Positions 1 to 9,357 of a DNA stretch of 64,000 nt are shown here, piece by piece. Numbering within the stretch: position 1 is the stretch's first letter; each line of letters starts with the position of its first letter. Source of the stretch: Paenibacillus sp. H1-7. GTDB lineage: Bacteria; Bacillota; Bacilli; Paenibacillales; NBRC-103111. The notes beneath the pieces are model-generated. The model was given only the letters and a program-made list of their open reading frames with translations, was not told the DNA's origin and made no database searches. The stretch is from positions 2,605,501-2,669,500 of the forward strand of contig NZ_CP031168.1 in NCBI RefSeq assembly GCF_022354825.1. The letters run 5' to 3'. Position numbers and translations under genes: made by a program.

Positions 1-1
1 C

Positions 2-895
2 CTCAAAAGACTGAAACGGGACAAATGGATGTATATTCTTCTGCTTCCCGGCTTGTTATATTTCGCCATCTTTAAGTATGTTCCCATGTGGGGCGTTCTT
101 CTTGCCTTTAAGAACTACCAGCCTTTTACAGGCTTCATGAACAGTGAGTGGGTAGGGCTCGACCATTTCCGCGACTTCTTCCAGAACCCTGACTTTCCAA
201 GACTGCTGCGCAATACGCTGCTGCTGTCGTTCTACAACCTGGTCTTTTTCTTCCCGGCGCCTATCGTTATTGCGCTGATGCTTAATGAGATTCGCAAAGA
301 CTTCTACAAACGGACGATCCAAACCCTCATTTACGTTCCGCACTTTATTTCGATGGTTATCGTCGCCAGTATTTCCTATGTGTTTTTAACGACGGAAGGC
401 GGTATCGTCAACAGCCTGCTGGAGCAGTACACGGGCCAAAAAATCGATTTCCTCTCGAACCCGGACTGGTTCAGACCGCTTATCATTCTGCAAACGATGT
501 GGAAAGAGTGCGGCTGGGGAACGATTATCTTCCTGGCGGCATTGGCCGGAGTCGATACGGAGCAATATGAAGCCGCTATCGTGGATGGAGCCAACCGTTG
601 GCGCCAAATGTGGCACATTACCTTGCCGTCGGTACGCAGCACCATAATTATTTTGCTGATTCTTCGCGTAGGGGATGTTCTGGAGAACGGCTTCGAGCAA
701 ATTTATTTGATGACGAACGCCCTGAACCGGGAAGTCGCCGACGTATTCGACACCTACGTGTATATGATGGGGATCACGCAAGGCGCATTCAGCTACAGTA
801 CGGCAGTCGGCTTATTCAAGTCGATCGTAGGCGTCATCCTAGTGTTTACAAGCAACTATTTGGCCAAAAAATTCGGTCAATCGGGCATTTATTAG
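2..895 (+). CDS. Sugar ABC transporter permease, LplB type (5' end cut by window)
   Basis: Integral membrane subunit of a carbohydrate importer. The reading frame is open from base 2 and already reads LKRLKRDKW before the first ATG at 29. LplB-type proteins begin this way, so the true start lies left of the window. About six hydrophobic segments are visible, and the cytoplasmic EAA loop that contacts the ATPase is present (EQYEAAIVDGANRW, then LP). The next gene, 18 bases on, is the partner permease, and a binding lipoprotein follows. The linked acetylesterase and PL26-like lyase point to rhamnogalacturonan oligosaccharides as substrate. That is inference: LplB-type permeases also serve many other sugars. 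No ATPase gene is nearby; such systems usually share an MsmX-type ATPase encoded elsewhere. Confidence 0.9.
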   Translation, partial: LKRLKRDKWMYILLLPGLLYFAIFKYVPMWGVLLAFKNYQPFTGFMNSEWVGLDHFRDFFQNPDFPRLLRNTLLLSFYNLVFFFPAPIVIALMLNEIRKDFYKRTIQTLIYVPHFISMVIVASISYVFLTTEGGIVNSLLEQYTGQKIDFLSNPDWFRPLIILQTMWKECGWGTIIFLAALAGVDTEQYEAAIVDGANRWRQMWHITLPSVRSTIIILLILRVGDVLENGFEQIYLMTNALNREVADVFDTYVYMMGITQGAFSYSTAVGLFKSIVGVILVFTSNYLAKKFGQSGIY

Positions 896-913
896 TAGAG
901 GAGGCCGAACACT

Positions 914-1798
914 ATGGTCAGACATCAAAAAACCTTGCTTGGCAATTTGTTTGACGGATTGAACTATACCATTCTCGGACTGCTCGGGATTATTACCATC
1001 CTGCCGTTCCTGTATGTTATCGCCGGATCGTTCGCGTCGGAAGCGGAATTGACTCAAAGATCGTTTTTCCTCATTCCGAAGACGTTCTCGCTTTCCGGAT
1101 ATCAGTTTATTTTCTCCTCGGACACGTTATTCCGAAGCATTCTCGTATCGATCTACGTGACGGTCATGGGGACGCTGGTCAATCTCGCATTTACAGTAAC
1201 GATGGCGTATGCGCTGGCCCGCCGCGATTTGATGGGGCGCAATACGATCTTGAATCTGGTTCTGTTCTCGATGCTGTTTTCGGGCGGGATGATTCCTACT
1301 TATCTGGTTGTTAAAAACCTAGGTTTGCTCGATTCCTACTGGGCATTGATGCTGCCGGGAGCCATTAGCGCATTTAACCTTATTGTCGTCAAAAACTTTT
1401 TCCAGGAGCTGCCGCCGGGTCTGGAAGAAGCGGCAAAAATCGACGGCTGCACGGAGCTCGGCGTGTTATGGCGGATTGTACTGCCTTTGTCCAAGCCGGT
1501 CCTCGCCACCTTCGGCCTGTTTTACGCGGTAGGCCACTGGAACAACTTTTTCACCGCTTTGCTGTACATTAACGATCCCGAGAAATGGCCGCTGCAGGTT
1601 ATGCTTCGACAGCTCGTCATGCTCTCCCAGGGCAACATCGGGGATATGAGCCAGCTCGATCCGACCTTCGTGCAGCCGCCGGAGCAGACGATCAAAATGG
1701 CGGTTATCGTAGTCGGTACGATTCCGATCCTGCTGGTGTATCCGTTCCTGCAGAAGCATTTTGCCAAAGGGGTTCTTATCGGATCGATCAAAGGCTAA
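914..1798 (+). CDS. Sugar ABC transporter permease, LplC/YtcP type
   Basis: Second membrane subunit of the importer, 294 residues, with six predicted membrane segments. The family EAA loop lies in the second half (GLEEAAKIDGCTELG, then LP). The C-terminus GVLIGSIKG is the usual ending of LplC/YtcP permeases. The start is supported by AGAGGAGG about nine bases upstream. It is co-transcribed with the preceding permease and followed, after 154 bases, by the binding protein. Probable heterodimer partner of the LplB-like protein. Substrate rhamnogalacturonan fragments by context only. Confidence 0.92.
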   Translation: MVRHQKTLLGNLFDGLNYTILGLLGIITILPFLYVIAGSFASEAELTQRSFFLIPKTFSLSGYQFIFSSDTLFRSILVSIYVTVMGTLVNLAFTVTMAYALARRDLMGRNTILNLVLFSMLFSGGMIPTYLVVKNLGLLDSYWALMLPGAISAFNLIVVKNFFQELPPGLEEAAKIDGCTELGVLWRIVLPLSKPVLATFGLFYAVGHWNNFFTALLYINDPEKWPLQVMLRQLVMLSQGNIGDMSQLDPTFVQPPEQTIKMAVIVVGTIPILLVYPFLQKHFAKGVLIGSIKG

Positions 1799-1952
1799 TA
1801 AGAGTCGGCATCGCAAGTATGAAACAGGGTTTTCTTTCACATGGCTAATAGGAGCCGGCGTTACAATTATTGCCTGACTATCTTAGAGAGTCGACTCCGG
1901 CCATGCGAGTATCCATATATAACGTTTACTAGATAAAGGGAGGCAATGATTC

Positions 1953-3497
1953 ATGAAATCCAATAAGAAAGCAATGAAACGATTGGTAAGCGGTGTAGTG
2001 ATCTCCAGTATCGCTATTACAGCAGCAGGCTGTGGCAACAACAAGGCTCCTGAAGCCAGCAATGGGGGTGGAGCAGCACAAGGCCCTGTCGAGCTTAGCA
2101 TTATGCTCCCGGCCTTTAAGCCTACATTTCCAAAGGACGGCAGCCCGGTAGTAGCTGAGCTGGAGAAATTCACGAACTCGAAAATTCACCTGGAATGGGT
2201 TCCGGATTCCTCTTATGCCGACAAAATCAACATTACGCTCGCATCCGGCAAGCTGCCGACCATCATGGTTATTAAGGATAAGACGGCAAGCTTCATCAAT
2301 GCCGCAAGATCCGGCGCCTTCTGGGAAGTCGGCCCTTACTTGAAGGACTATCCGAACCTGAGCAAAGCGAATTCGATCGTATTGAACAACATTTCCGTCG
2401 ACGGCAAAGTATACGGCATCTACCGCGCAAGACCGCTCGGGAGAAACGGTATCGTATACCGCAAAGAGTGGCTGGATAATCTTGGAATGCAAGAGCCGAA
2501 GACGATTGACGACTTTTACAACATGCTGAAAGCCTTTACAACGAAAGACCCAGACAAAAACGGCAAAAACGATACGTACGGCATGGTTATTTCCAAGTAC
2601 AACGGGCCTTTCGAGATTATGCAAACCTGGTTTGGCGTGCCTAACAAATGGGGTGAGGATGCAAGCGGCAAGCTAGTTCCGGCCCATGCGACACCGGAGT
2701 ATTTGGAAGCTCTGAAGTTCTTTAAAAAGCTGTATGACGAGAAGCTGATCAATGCGGATTTTGCGGTTATGGATTCGAACAAATGGACCGATCCGATTGT
2801 TAACGGCCAAGCCGGCGTCATGGTCGACGTAACGGACAACGCGGCAAGGATCGACGATAAGATTCATCTGGCATTGCAGCAAGCGGGCAAAGACCAGAAG
2901 GACAAATATTTCATGGATATTTTGGGCTCCGTATCCGGTCCTAAAGGCAACCGCGCGCTTCCGACTTCCGGATATGCCGGTATGGTAGCTATCTCCAAAT
3001 CGACGGTGAAAACCGAAGCCGAGCTTCGTCAAGTGCTTAACTTCCTGGACAAGCTGAACGAAACGGAAGCGCAAAACCTGGGCTTCAACGGGATCGAAGG
3101 CAAGCATTACAAGAAAGTAGAAGGCGGCATCGAGCCTACCAAGGACACGGCTTTGATGGATCAGGAAGTCAGCGGCTTGAACCAAATGTTCATGGGTATT
3201 CCTGAGAACCGTTACCTTGAAGTCGTTCAAACGCCGGTTCGCAAAAAATCGAACGACGTGCAAAAAGCGAACGAATCCATCGTCGTGCCTAACCCTGCAG
3301 AACCGCTTGTATCGAACGTATACGCTCAAAAAGGACCGCAGTTGGATAACATCATCAACGATGCCAGAACGAAGTTCATCGTGGGACAAATCGACGAGGC
3401 GGGCTTCAAAGCGGCTGTAGAGCTGTGGAAGAAGAGCGGCGGCGACGACTATGTCAAAGAAATCAACGATCTGTATGCAGCTTCGAAAAAGAAATAA
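1953..3497 (+). CDS. Extracellular solute-binding lipoprotein, LplA type
   Basis: Substrate-binding component of the importer encoded just upstream, 514 residues. The N-terminus has a basic start, a hydrophobic stretch and a lipobox ending ITAAGC, so it should be lipid-anchored on the outer face of the membrane. A low-complexity linker rich in N, G and A follows the cysteine. Length and layout fit the LplA/YtcQ subfamily. It has its own GGGAGG ribosome site and a strong terminator directly after the stop, so it may be the most abundant product of the first transport unit. Ligand not known. The adjacent rhamnogalacturonan enzymes make an oligouronide the leading guess. Confidence 0.92.
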   Translation: MKSNKKAMKRLVSGVVISSIAITAAGCGNNKAPEASNGGGAAQGPVELSIMLPAFKPTFPKDGSPVVAELEKFTNSKIHLEWVPDSSYADKINITLASGKLPTIMVIKDKTASFINAARSGAFWEVGPYLKDYPNLSKANSIVLNNISVDGKVYGIYRARPLGRNGIVYRKEWLDNLGMQEPKTIDDFYNMLKAFTTKDPDKNGKNDTYGMVISKYNGPFEIMQTWFGVPNKWGEDASGKLVPAHATPEYLEALKFFKKLYDEKLINADFAVMDSNKWTDPIVNGQAGVMVDVTDNAARIDDKIHLALQQAGKDQKDKYFMDILGSVSGPKGNRALPTSGYAGMVAISKSTVKTEAELRQVLNFLDKLNETEAQNLGFNGIEGKHYKKVEGGIEPTKDTALMDQEVSGLNQMFMGIPENRYLEVVQTPVRKKSNDVQKANESIVVPNPAEPLVSNVYAQKGPQLDNIINDARTKFIVGQIDEAGFKAAVELWKKSGGDDYVKEINDLYAASKKK

Positions 3498-3506
3498 TTC
3501 ACTCCG

Positions 3507-3535
3507 GGCTGTGTTGTGAGACACAGCCTCTTTTT
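3507..3535 (+). terminator. Rho-independent terminator after the LplA-type gene
   Basis: Perfect 8-bp stem GGCTGTGT/ACACAGCC with a 6-base loop, followed by TCTTTTT. It lies 10 bases after the stop codon. It may act as a partial terminator between the transport genes and the enzyme genes that start at 3721. Confidence 0.88.
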
Positions 3536-3720
3536 CTGCATTTTTTAGGGGAAAAGCGCCCTGCGGCGCCCGCTTAAGCTGTTGACAGCAGCTGGATGCA
3601 AGGAAGTGAAAATCGCTGCAACAAAGTCTAAGGCCGGATGACGGCCGTCACAAGAATATCCAATGGCTGGAAAACAGCCCGTCAAGTACAGTAAAGCAAT
3701 AAAGCAAGGAGGAAGGCAAT

Positions 3721-4422
3721 ATGGCAGCTCAAACGGAGACCGCACAATGGAAGCTGGGAGAACAGCTTTATCAGAATCCATTGTCGGGCGAACACGATGT
3801 AAGTGATTTTATTATGGAAGGGCAGGCGGCCATCAGCTTTCCGCAGCGAAGAATGAGAATGGAGAACGTGCTCGATCCGAAGCTGGGTCAGCAGGCGAAC
3901 TTCGTCTTCTGGTGTCCGGTCGAGTTCCCGGATTCGATTGCGATTTCCTGGGATTTCTGGCCGATCCGCGAGCCCGGGCTTTGCATGACCTTTTTCTCCG
4001 CCAAAGGGGCTAACGGAGAAGATTTGTTCGATCCGTCGCTGGCGGAACGAACAGGCATTTATCCGCAATATCATCACAGCGATATCCATGCGTACCATGT
4101 ATCTTATTTCCGCCGGAAGGAAGCGGACGAACGCAGCTTTCATACGTGTAATTTGCGCAAAAGCTACGGCCTGCACCTGGTAGCGCAGGGCGGAGACCCG
4201 ATTCCTTCGGTTCAGGATGCCGCCGGTCCGTACCGTATCCAGCTTTTGAAATGGAAAGATGAAATCGTATTCAAGATCAACGACATGATTGTGTTTCGAT
4301 GGCATGATGACGGAACGGCATACGGCAAGAGGCTGGAGGGCGGCAAGATCGGATTTCGCCAGCTGGCTCCGATGATCGGGGAGTATGCCAATTTAAGCGT
4401 TCATGCGCTGGAGAGGGGATAA
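3721..4422 (+). CDS. yesU: DUF1961 family protein, YesU-like
   Basis: A 233-residue protein without signal peptide or membrane segment, hence cytoplasmic. The sequence, with motifs such as ISWDFWPIREPGLCMTFFSA and YHHSDIHAYHVSYFRR, resembles the DUF1961 family typified by YesU of the Bacillus subtilis rhamnogalacturonan (yes) operon. The fold is expected to be a concanavalin-like beta sandwich and the exact reaction is not established. The start has an AAGGAGG site. The stop is 4 bases before the next gene, an acetylesterase, so the two are translationally close. Its place between a transporter and rhamnogalacturonan enzymes supports a role in that pathway. Confidence 0.85.
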   Translation: MAAQTETAQWKLGEQLYQNPLSGEHDVSDFIMEGQAAISFPQRRMRMENVLDPKLGQQANFVFWCPVEFPDSIAISWDFWPIREPGLCMTFFSAKGANGEDLFDPSLAERTGIYPQYHHSDIHAYHVSYFRRKEADERSFHTCNLRKSYGLHLVAQGGDPIPSVQDAAGPYRIQLLKWKDEIVFKINDMIVFRWHDDGTAYGKRLEGGKIGFRQLAPMIGEYANLSVHALERG

Positions 4423-4426
4423 GCTT

Positions 4427-5119
4427 GTGTCAAGACCGACTCGAATTTATATAAGCGGAGATTCGACAGCCGCGAACTATCCTGCCGAGCAGTCTCCTAT
4501 GGCCGGATGGGGACAAATGCTCCCCGAGCTTCTCCAAGGGGAGATTGCGGTATTCAATGAAGCTTCCTGCGGCAGAAGCTCCAAGAGCTTTCTTGACGAA
4601 GGCCGTTTGAACCCCATCGCCGAATCGATACAGCAAGGCGATTATTTGTTCGTTCAGTTCGGGCACAACGACCAAAAGCAGGATGCCGCGCGGCATACCG
4701 ATGCGGATACGACCTATTTGGACCATTTGATGCAATATATTGCACTCGCACGTAAATCCGGAGCCACACCCGTATTGTTCACATCGGTAGCGAGAAGACA
4801 CTTTAATGCGGATGGAGAGCTGGTCCCTACCCACGGGGCTTATCCGGAAGCGATGAAAAGGCTCGCGAGAGAGCAGCAAGTACTGCTGGTGGATTTGGAA
4901 GCGAAGACCGAAGCGCTGTACCGCGCTTTGGGTCCTGAGAGCTCGAAGAAGCTGTTTGTCTGGCTTGAGGCGGGACAGCATCCCAATTATCCCAAAGGAG
5001 TACAGGACAACACGCATTTTAACGAGTACGGAGCAAAAGAAGTGGCGGGGCTCGCGGTTGCCGGGCTGGCCGAAGTATGTCCTGCATTGCGTCCATTTGT
5101 GAAATCCATACAAAGCTAA
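4427..5119 (+). CDS. Rhamnogalacturonan acetylesterase, SGNH/GDSL hydrolase (YesT/RhgT-like)
   Basis: Removes acetyl groups from rhamnogalacturonan I fragments. SGNH blocks are visible: YISGDSTAANY (nucleophile Ser near residue 12), a Gly in NEASCGRSS, FGHNDQ with the oxyanion Asn, and DNTHFN with the catalytic Asp and His near the C-terminus. No signal peptide, so it should act on imported oligomers. The GTG at 4427 is preferred: GAGAGGGG sits just before it and it follows the DUF1961 stop by 4 bases. An in-frame ATG at 4403 would overlap the upstream gene. Length (230 residues) matches YesT/RhgT. A lyase gene follows directly. Confidence 0.9.
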   Translation: MSRPTRIYISGDSTAANYPAEQSPMAGWGQMLPELLQGEIAVFNEASCGRSSKSFLDEGRLNPIAESIQQGDYLFVQFGHNDQKQDAARHTDADTTYLDHLMQYIALARKSGATPVLFTSVARRHFNADGELVPTHGAYPEAMKRLAREQQVLLVDLEAKTEALYRALGPESSKKLFVWLEAGQHPNYPKGVQDNTHFNEYGAKEVAGLAVAGLAEVCPALRPFVKSIQS

Positions 5120-5142
5120 CAGTTAAAGGAGCGAACGAAACA

Positions 5143-7749
5143 GTGACTATACAAGCAGATCAAATCAAGTTGAAATGGCTGGGTACAAGCGGGCATGTAC
5201 CTGATGGAGCGGGCGTTACCTGGGGAATTCCGTGGGCGGAAGGGGTTCTGCAGCGCAGCGAATCGCTGACACTGCTCGGAACGGATGGAGAGGAGCTTCC
5301 CGTACAGACTTGGCCTACGGCGTTTTGGCCCGACGGAAGCGTCAAATGGTCCGCGCATGCGGTATCCATTGCAGGGGAGCGCTCCGATACTTATTCCATT
5401 GTAAAAGGCAAGGCCGCCGCTGCGGCTGAATCCGTTGCAGTAACGGAATCGGACGATACCATTACCGTAGATACAGGCAGCATCATCTGCCGTTTGAACC
5501 GTGAAGGAAGCTCGCTGATCCGCTCGATTCACCGTGAAGGATCCTTGGTATGCTCCGACGGTAAACTGCAGTGCATCCGGGAGGAGCGTCATACCACCTC
5601 CGGGATGAAAACAACGAAGGAGCATCATTTTACAAGCCGGATTTCCAAAGCTGTTGTCGAGCAGAACGGCCCGATCCGCGCCGTTGTACGCATCGAAGGC
5701 AATCATAAGCTGAACACCGGCGTGCGGGAATGGATTCCGTTCACGCTGCGGCTTTACTTTTATGCGGGACAGCATACGATCAAAGCGCTTCATACGTTCG
5801 TATTCGACGGCAACCCGCACATGGACTTCATCAAAGGGATCGGTATGACGTTCCGCGTACCGATGCAAGGGCCTTTGTACAACCGTCATATCCGCTTTAC
5901 CGGAGACAGCGGGCTTTTCGCCGAATCTCCGAAGCATCTGATGACTTTCCGGACCAACGGGAAGTATCAAGAGATTTTCAAACGCCAGACGGCTGGTGAA
6001 AAGGTAGGGTTCGACGCGGAGGAAGACGAGCGCTTCATCGGACTGATCGAGGAATCGGCCGTATGGGACAGCTTCAAGCTTGTTCAAGGCACCGCCGATT
6101 CCTATACGATTACGAAGCGGACGCAGGAAGGCTGCACATGGCTGCGCTCGGCGTTCGGACAGCGCTCGCTAGGAACGGTCTATGCCGGCGGAGAAAACGG
6201 AGGATTGGGCGTAGGCGTCCGCAACTTCTGGAAAAAGTACCCTTCGTCCATGGAGCTTCATCATACGTCCAAGGACGAAGCGGAAATGACGGTATGGTTC
6301 TGGTCTCCCGACGCCGAACCGATGGATTTGCGCCATTATGACACGACGACGCACCTTCAGTCTTCCTATGAGGGCTTCGATGAAATGCGCAGCACTCCTT
6401 ACGGCATCGCGAACACAAGCGAGCTGGCGATCTGGTGCTACGACCAGACCCCTTCTCACGAAACGTTGTATGCAGCGGCATTGGAGTGCCAGTCTCCATC
6501 CCTGCTTGTATGCGAGCCTGAATACTATCACGAAGTCAAAGCGTTCGGCGTCTGGAGCCTTCCGAATCACAGCACGCAAGCCCACGCCCGGCTGGAAGAC
6601 CAACTGAACGCCGGCATCGAGTTCTACAAGGAAGAGATCGAGCAGCGCCGCTGGTACGGGTTCTGGGACTTCGGCGACGTCATGCACGGCTACGATCCGA
6701 CGCGTCATGCTTGGCGTTACGATATCGGCGGCTGCGCATGGCAGAATACGGAGCTCGTGCCGAACATGTGGCTCTGGTACATGTTCCTCCGCTCCGGCCG
6801 GGAAGACATCTTCCGCATGGCGGAAGCGATGACGCGGCATACGAGTGAAGTCGACGTGTACCATTTCGGCGAATACGCGGGGCTCGGCTCCAGGCACAAC
6901 GTCGTTCACTGGGGCTGCGGCTGCAAGGAAGCGCGGATCAGCATGGCTGGCCTGCACCGCTTTTACTATTACTTGACTGCCGACGAGCGGATCGGGGATA
7001 TCATGGACGAGGTGACCGATTCCGATTATACGACGGTGCATCTCGATCCGATGCGCTATTACTTCCCGAAAGACGAGTATCCGACACACGCCCGTGTAGG
7101 TCCGGATTGGGCGGCGTTCAGCTCCAACTGGATGACCCGCTGGGAACGCTACGAGGATACAGGATATCGTGACAAGCTGCTTACAGGCATTGAAAGCTTG
7201 AAGAACATGCCGAACCGGATGAAAAATCTCGCCGTTCACGGCTACGATCCGAAAACCGGCAAGCTGTACGACATGGGCAACAATGCCGGAGGCCACTTGG
7301 CTATTTGCATGGGCGGTCCGCAGGTTTGGATGGAGCTCGCGCTGATGCTGAAGGACGCCGAATGGCAGAGCATGCTCGTGGAGATCGGCGAATTCTATAA
7401 TTTGCCGCGGGAAGAGAAACGCCAGAAGCTGGCTGGCGATCTGGGCAACGGAGGCTATGCGTGGCCGATGTTCTCCACTGGCATCGCAGCCTATGCAGCG
7501 TTCCACAACAAAGATGAAGCCTTGGCTAAGCTAGCCTGGGACATCCTGCTGAACGACGAAGTAGGAAAGGTCACCCTGACGGAAATTACGAAGCCTGTTC
7601 CAACGCTTGAGTATATACGTCCGATCAAGGAAATCCCTTGGATCGCAACCAATACGGTCTCGCAATGGTCGCTGAACGCCATCGTTTGCCTGGAGCTCAT
7701 AGGCGATGCGCTGGTCAACGCGGAAACCGTTGCGGCAGTTCACAACTAA
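5143..7749 (+). CDS. yetA: YetA-like exo-rhamnogalacturonan lyase (PL26-type)
   Basis: Large protein of 868 residues, no signal peptide. It resembles B. subtilis YetA and fungal PcRGLX, the PL26 family that releases unsaturated disaccharides from rhamnogalacturonan ends by beta-elimination. The layout fits: an N-terminal beta-rich part, a central catalytic region rich in W, H and Y (for example YGFWDFGDVMHGYDP and HWGCGCKEAR), and an (alpha/alpha) barrel-like C-terminal half. The GTG at 5143 is chosen because AAAGGAG precedes it and it lies 23 bases after the acetylesterase stop. An upstream ATG at 5077 would overlap that gene. In B. subtilis yetA sits in the lplABCD operon, consistent with the permeases here. 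Confidence 0.85.
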   Translation: MTIQADQIKLKWLGTSGHVPDGAGVTWGIPWAEGVLQRSESLTLLGTDGEELPVQTWPTAFWPDGSVKWSAHAVSIAGERSDTYSIVKGKAAAAAESVAVTESDDTITVDTGSIICRLNREGSSLIRSIHREGSLVCSDGKLQCIREERHTTSGMKTTKEHHFTSRISKAVVEQNGPIRAVVRIEGNHKLNTGVREWIPFTLRLYFYAGQHTIKALHTFVFDGNPHMDFIKGIGMTFRVPMQGPLYNRHIRFTGDSGLFAESPKHLMTFRTNGKYQEIFKRQTAGEKVGFDAEEDERFIGLIEESAVWDSFKLVQGTADSYTITKRTQEGCTWLRSAFGQRSLGTVYAGGENGGLGVGVRNFWKKYPSSMELHHTSKDEAEMTVWFWSPDAEPMDLRHYDTTTHLQSSYEGFDEMRSTPYGIANTSELAIWCYDQTPSHETLYAAALECQSPSLLVCEPEYYHEVKAFGVWSLPNHSTQAHARLEDQLNAGIEFYKEEIEQRRWYGFWDFGDVMHGYDPTRHAWRYDIGGCAWQNTELVPNMWLWYMFLRSGREDIFRMAEAMTRHTSEVDVYHFGEYAGLGSRHNVVHWGCGCKEARISMAGLHRFYYYLTADERIGDIMDEVTDSDYTTVHLDPMRYYFPKDEYPTHARVGPDWAAFSSNWMTRWERYEDTGYRDKLLTGIESLKNMPNRMKNLAVHGYDPKTGKLYDMGNNAGGHLAICMGGPQVWMELALMLKDAEWQSMLVEIGEFYNLPREEKRQKLAGDLGNGGYAWPMFSTGIAAYAAFHNKDEALAKLAWDILLNDEVGKVTLTEITKPVPTLEYIRPIKEIPWIATNTVSQWSLNAIVCLELIGDALVNAETVAAVHN

Positions 7750-7764
7750 GACAGCCTAGATGAA

Positions 7765-7813
7765 ACACAAAAGCTCGTTGTGATTACCGGTGCGGGCTTT
7801 TGTGTAAATCTTT
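7765..7813 (+). terminator. Terminator-like hairpin after the lyase
   Basis: Long stem ACACAAAAGCTCG/CGGGCTTTTGTGT with one wobble and a 15-base loop, ending in AAATCTTT. The U-tract is poor but the position, 15 bases after the stop, fits the end of the rhamnogalacturonan operon. Confidence 0.55.
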
Positions 7814-7859
7814 ACTGTAATATTTTCTTATTTTTGGATGATTTAAGGGGGATGTTTCA

Positions 7860-9197
7860 ATGAAAAAGAAAATGGCAGGCACCTTGGCCGCATTGGCGGC
7901 GGTAAGCATGGTGGGCACCGCTTGCGGGGGCAACAATGGAAGCGGTCCTGCAGGTGCGACGCAAGAGCCCAAGGAGGCAGCGGTAAAGGAAAACAAAGAG
8001 CCGGCCGAGCTCGTATTCTACTCGATGAGCCGCGATTCCGAGGCCAGCTTCAACGACCGATACGGCGATGCGATCCGCAAGAAATTCCCGAACTACACCA
8101 TCAAATACATACAAAGAGCGCAAGGAACCGATCTGCCGGATTTGATCAATGCAGGCACACGAATCGATATTCACTGGGATTCCATCGGCTCGTTTCCGTC
8201 CAGCAACATGGTATACGAGCTCAGCTACGATATGACCGATTTGCTCAAAAAGCATCAGGTGGACTTGAGCCGCTTCGAGCCTTCCCTAATCGACGTCATG
8301 AAGCAGCTGGGCAACGGTGCAATCTATGGTCTGCCCGTATATAACGAGCGCATGGCTTTGTTCTACAACAAGGACATCTTCGACAAGCTGAACGTTCCTT
8401 ACCCGAAGGACGGCATGACGTGGGTCGAGCTGAACGAAATCGCCAAGAAGCTGAATGTCGAGAAGGACGGCATCACGTATACCGGTTTTTCACCGTCGGT
8501 AAACCATCTGTTCCTTGTTAACCAATATTCGCTGCCGTTAATTGATAAGAATAAGCGCTCCACCATTACGAACGAGAAATGGAAGCAAGTATTGGACCTG
8601 CAGCTGATTCAGCCAACGAACAACCCGGTGTACCAGAAGGCGATGGCTAACAACAAAGGGAAAATCCTTGATTTGAATTTCTTCGCGAAGGAGCAAACGA
8701 CGGCGATGTACATCTCCTCGCCGGTTATGCCGCAAGTAATGAAAGAGGAGCTGTCCAAGTTCAACTGGGATATCGTCTCCGCACCGACCATGCCGGATAT
8801 GCCGGGAGTAGGACCGCAATCGTACCCGGGCTATTTTGCCATTACGAAGATGGCCAAGGACAAGGACGCCGCCATGGAAGTGCTCAAATATTTGACGTCG
8901 GACGAATATCAAATGGAATACTCCAAGAAAGGCATCATGACAACGTTGAAAAACGAATCGATCCAAAAGGCGCTCGGACAAGAAAGCGCTTTTAAAGGAA
9001 AGAACTACGCAGCCTTCTTCTACAACAAATTCCCAGCCATCGCCGACAAATCGGTTGCGGAAAGCCAGGTTCCGATTCTTGGCACCTACACGAAAAACTT
9101 AAACAAGGTTTCATCGGGTGAAATGGATATCAATACGATGATGAGAACCGCCGAGGAAGAAGCGAATAAATTATTAGACGGATTGAAGAATAAATAA
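7860..9197 (+). CDS. Extracellular solute-binding lipoprotein, orphan paralogue 1
   Basis: Family 1-type binding protein of 445 residues with a lipobox ending VGTAC, then a GGNNGSG linker. The body has the family signature FYNKDIFDKLNVPYPKDG. Ribosome site AAGGGGG precedes the ATG. It closely resembles the lipoproteins at 48308 and 55774: all three share IKYI near residue 80, a D-[IL]-x-[WY]-[DE]-SIG motif, and YPKDGM[ST]W or a variant. It has no permease or ATPase beside it, with a hairpin before and a terminator after. It may therefore feed a transporter encoded elsewhere or the one at 2-1798. Ligand unknown, probably a sugar. Confidence 0.9.
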   Translation: MKKKMAGTLAALAAVSMVGTACGGNNGSGPAGATQEPKEAAVKENKEPAELVFYSMSRDSEASFNDRYGDAIRKKFPNYTIKYIQRAQGTDLPDLINAGTRIDIHWDSIGSFPSSNMVYELSYDMTDLLKKHQVDLSRFEPSLIDVMKQLGNGAIYGLPVYNERMALFYNKDIFDKLNVPYPKDGMTWVELNEIAKKLNVEKDGITYTGFSPSVNHLFLVNQYSLPLIDKNKRSTITNEKWKQVLDLQLIQPTNNPVYQKAMANNKGKILDLNFFAKEQTTAMYISSPVMPQVMKEELSKFNWDIVSAPTMPDMPGVGPQSYPGYFAITKMAKDKDAAMEVLKYLTSDEYQMEYSKKGIMTTLKNESIQKALGQESAFKGKNYAAFFYNKFPAIADKSVAESQVPILGTYTKNLNKVSSGEMDINTMMRTAEEEANKLLDGLKNK

Positions 9198-9214
9198 TCG
9201 TTGCTTAAACAGAC

Positions 9215-9243
9215 GCCTCTGAGCTGATTGCTCAGGGGCTTTT
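9215..9243 (+). terminator. Rho-independent terminator
   Basis: Stem GCCTCTGAGC/GCTCAGGGGC (one mismatch), 5-base loop, then TTTT. It lies 17 bases after the binding-protein stop. Confidence 0.85.
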
Positions 9244-9357
9244 GTCATTGTCTCAAGAGGACGCAAAGACAGCAGGGCGAAGGCATTGGATGCATATCAT
9301 TCCCATTTTGAGAAATGATAACAAGACCAAGGAACCATAGGAAAAAGGGGGAGCGAG

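Noticed and set aside
6169..7506. 445-codon open frame antisense to the YetA-like lyase
   Set aside because: Shadow of the lyase gene. Composition is Arg/His/Val-rich and no motifs are visible.
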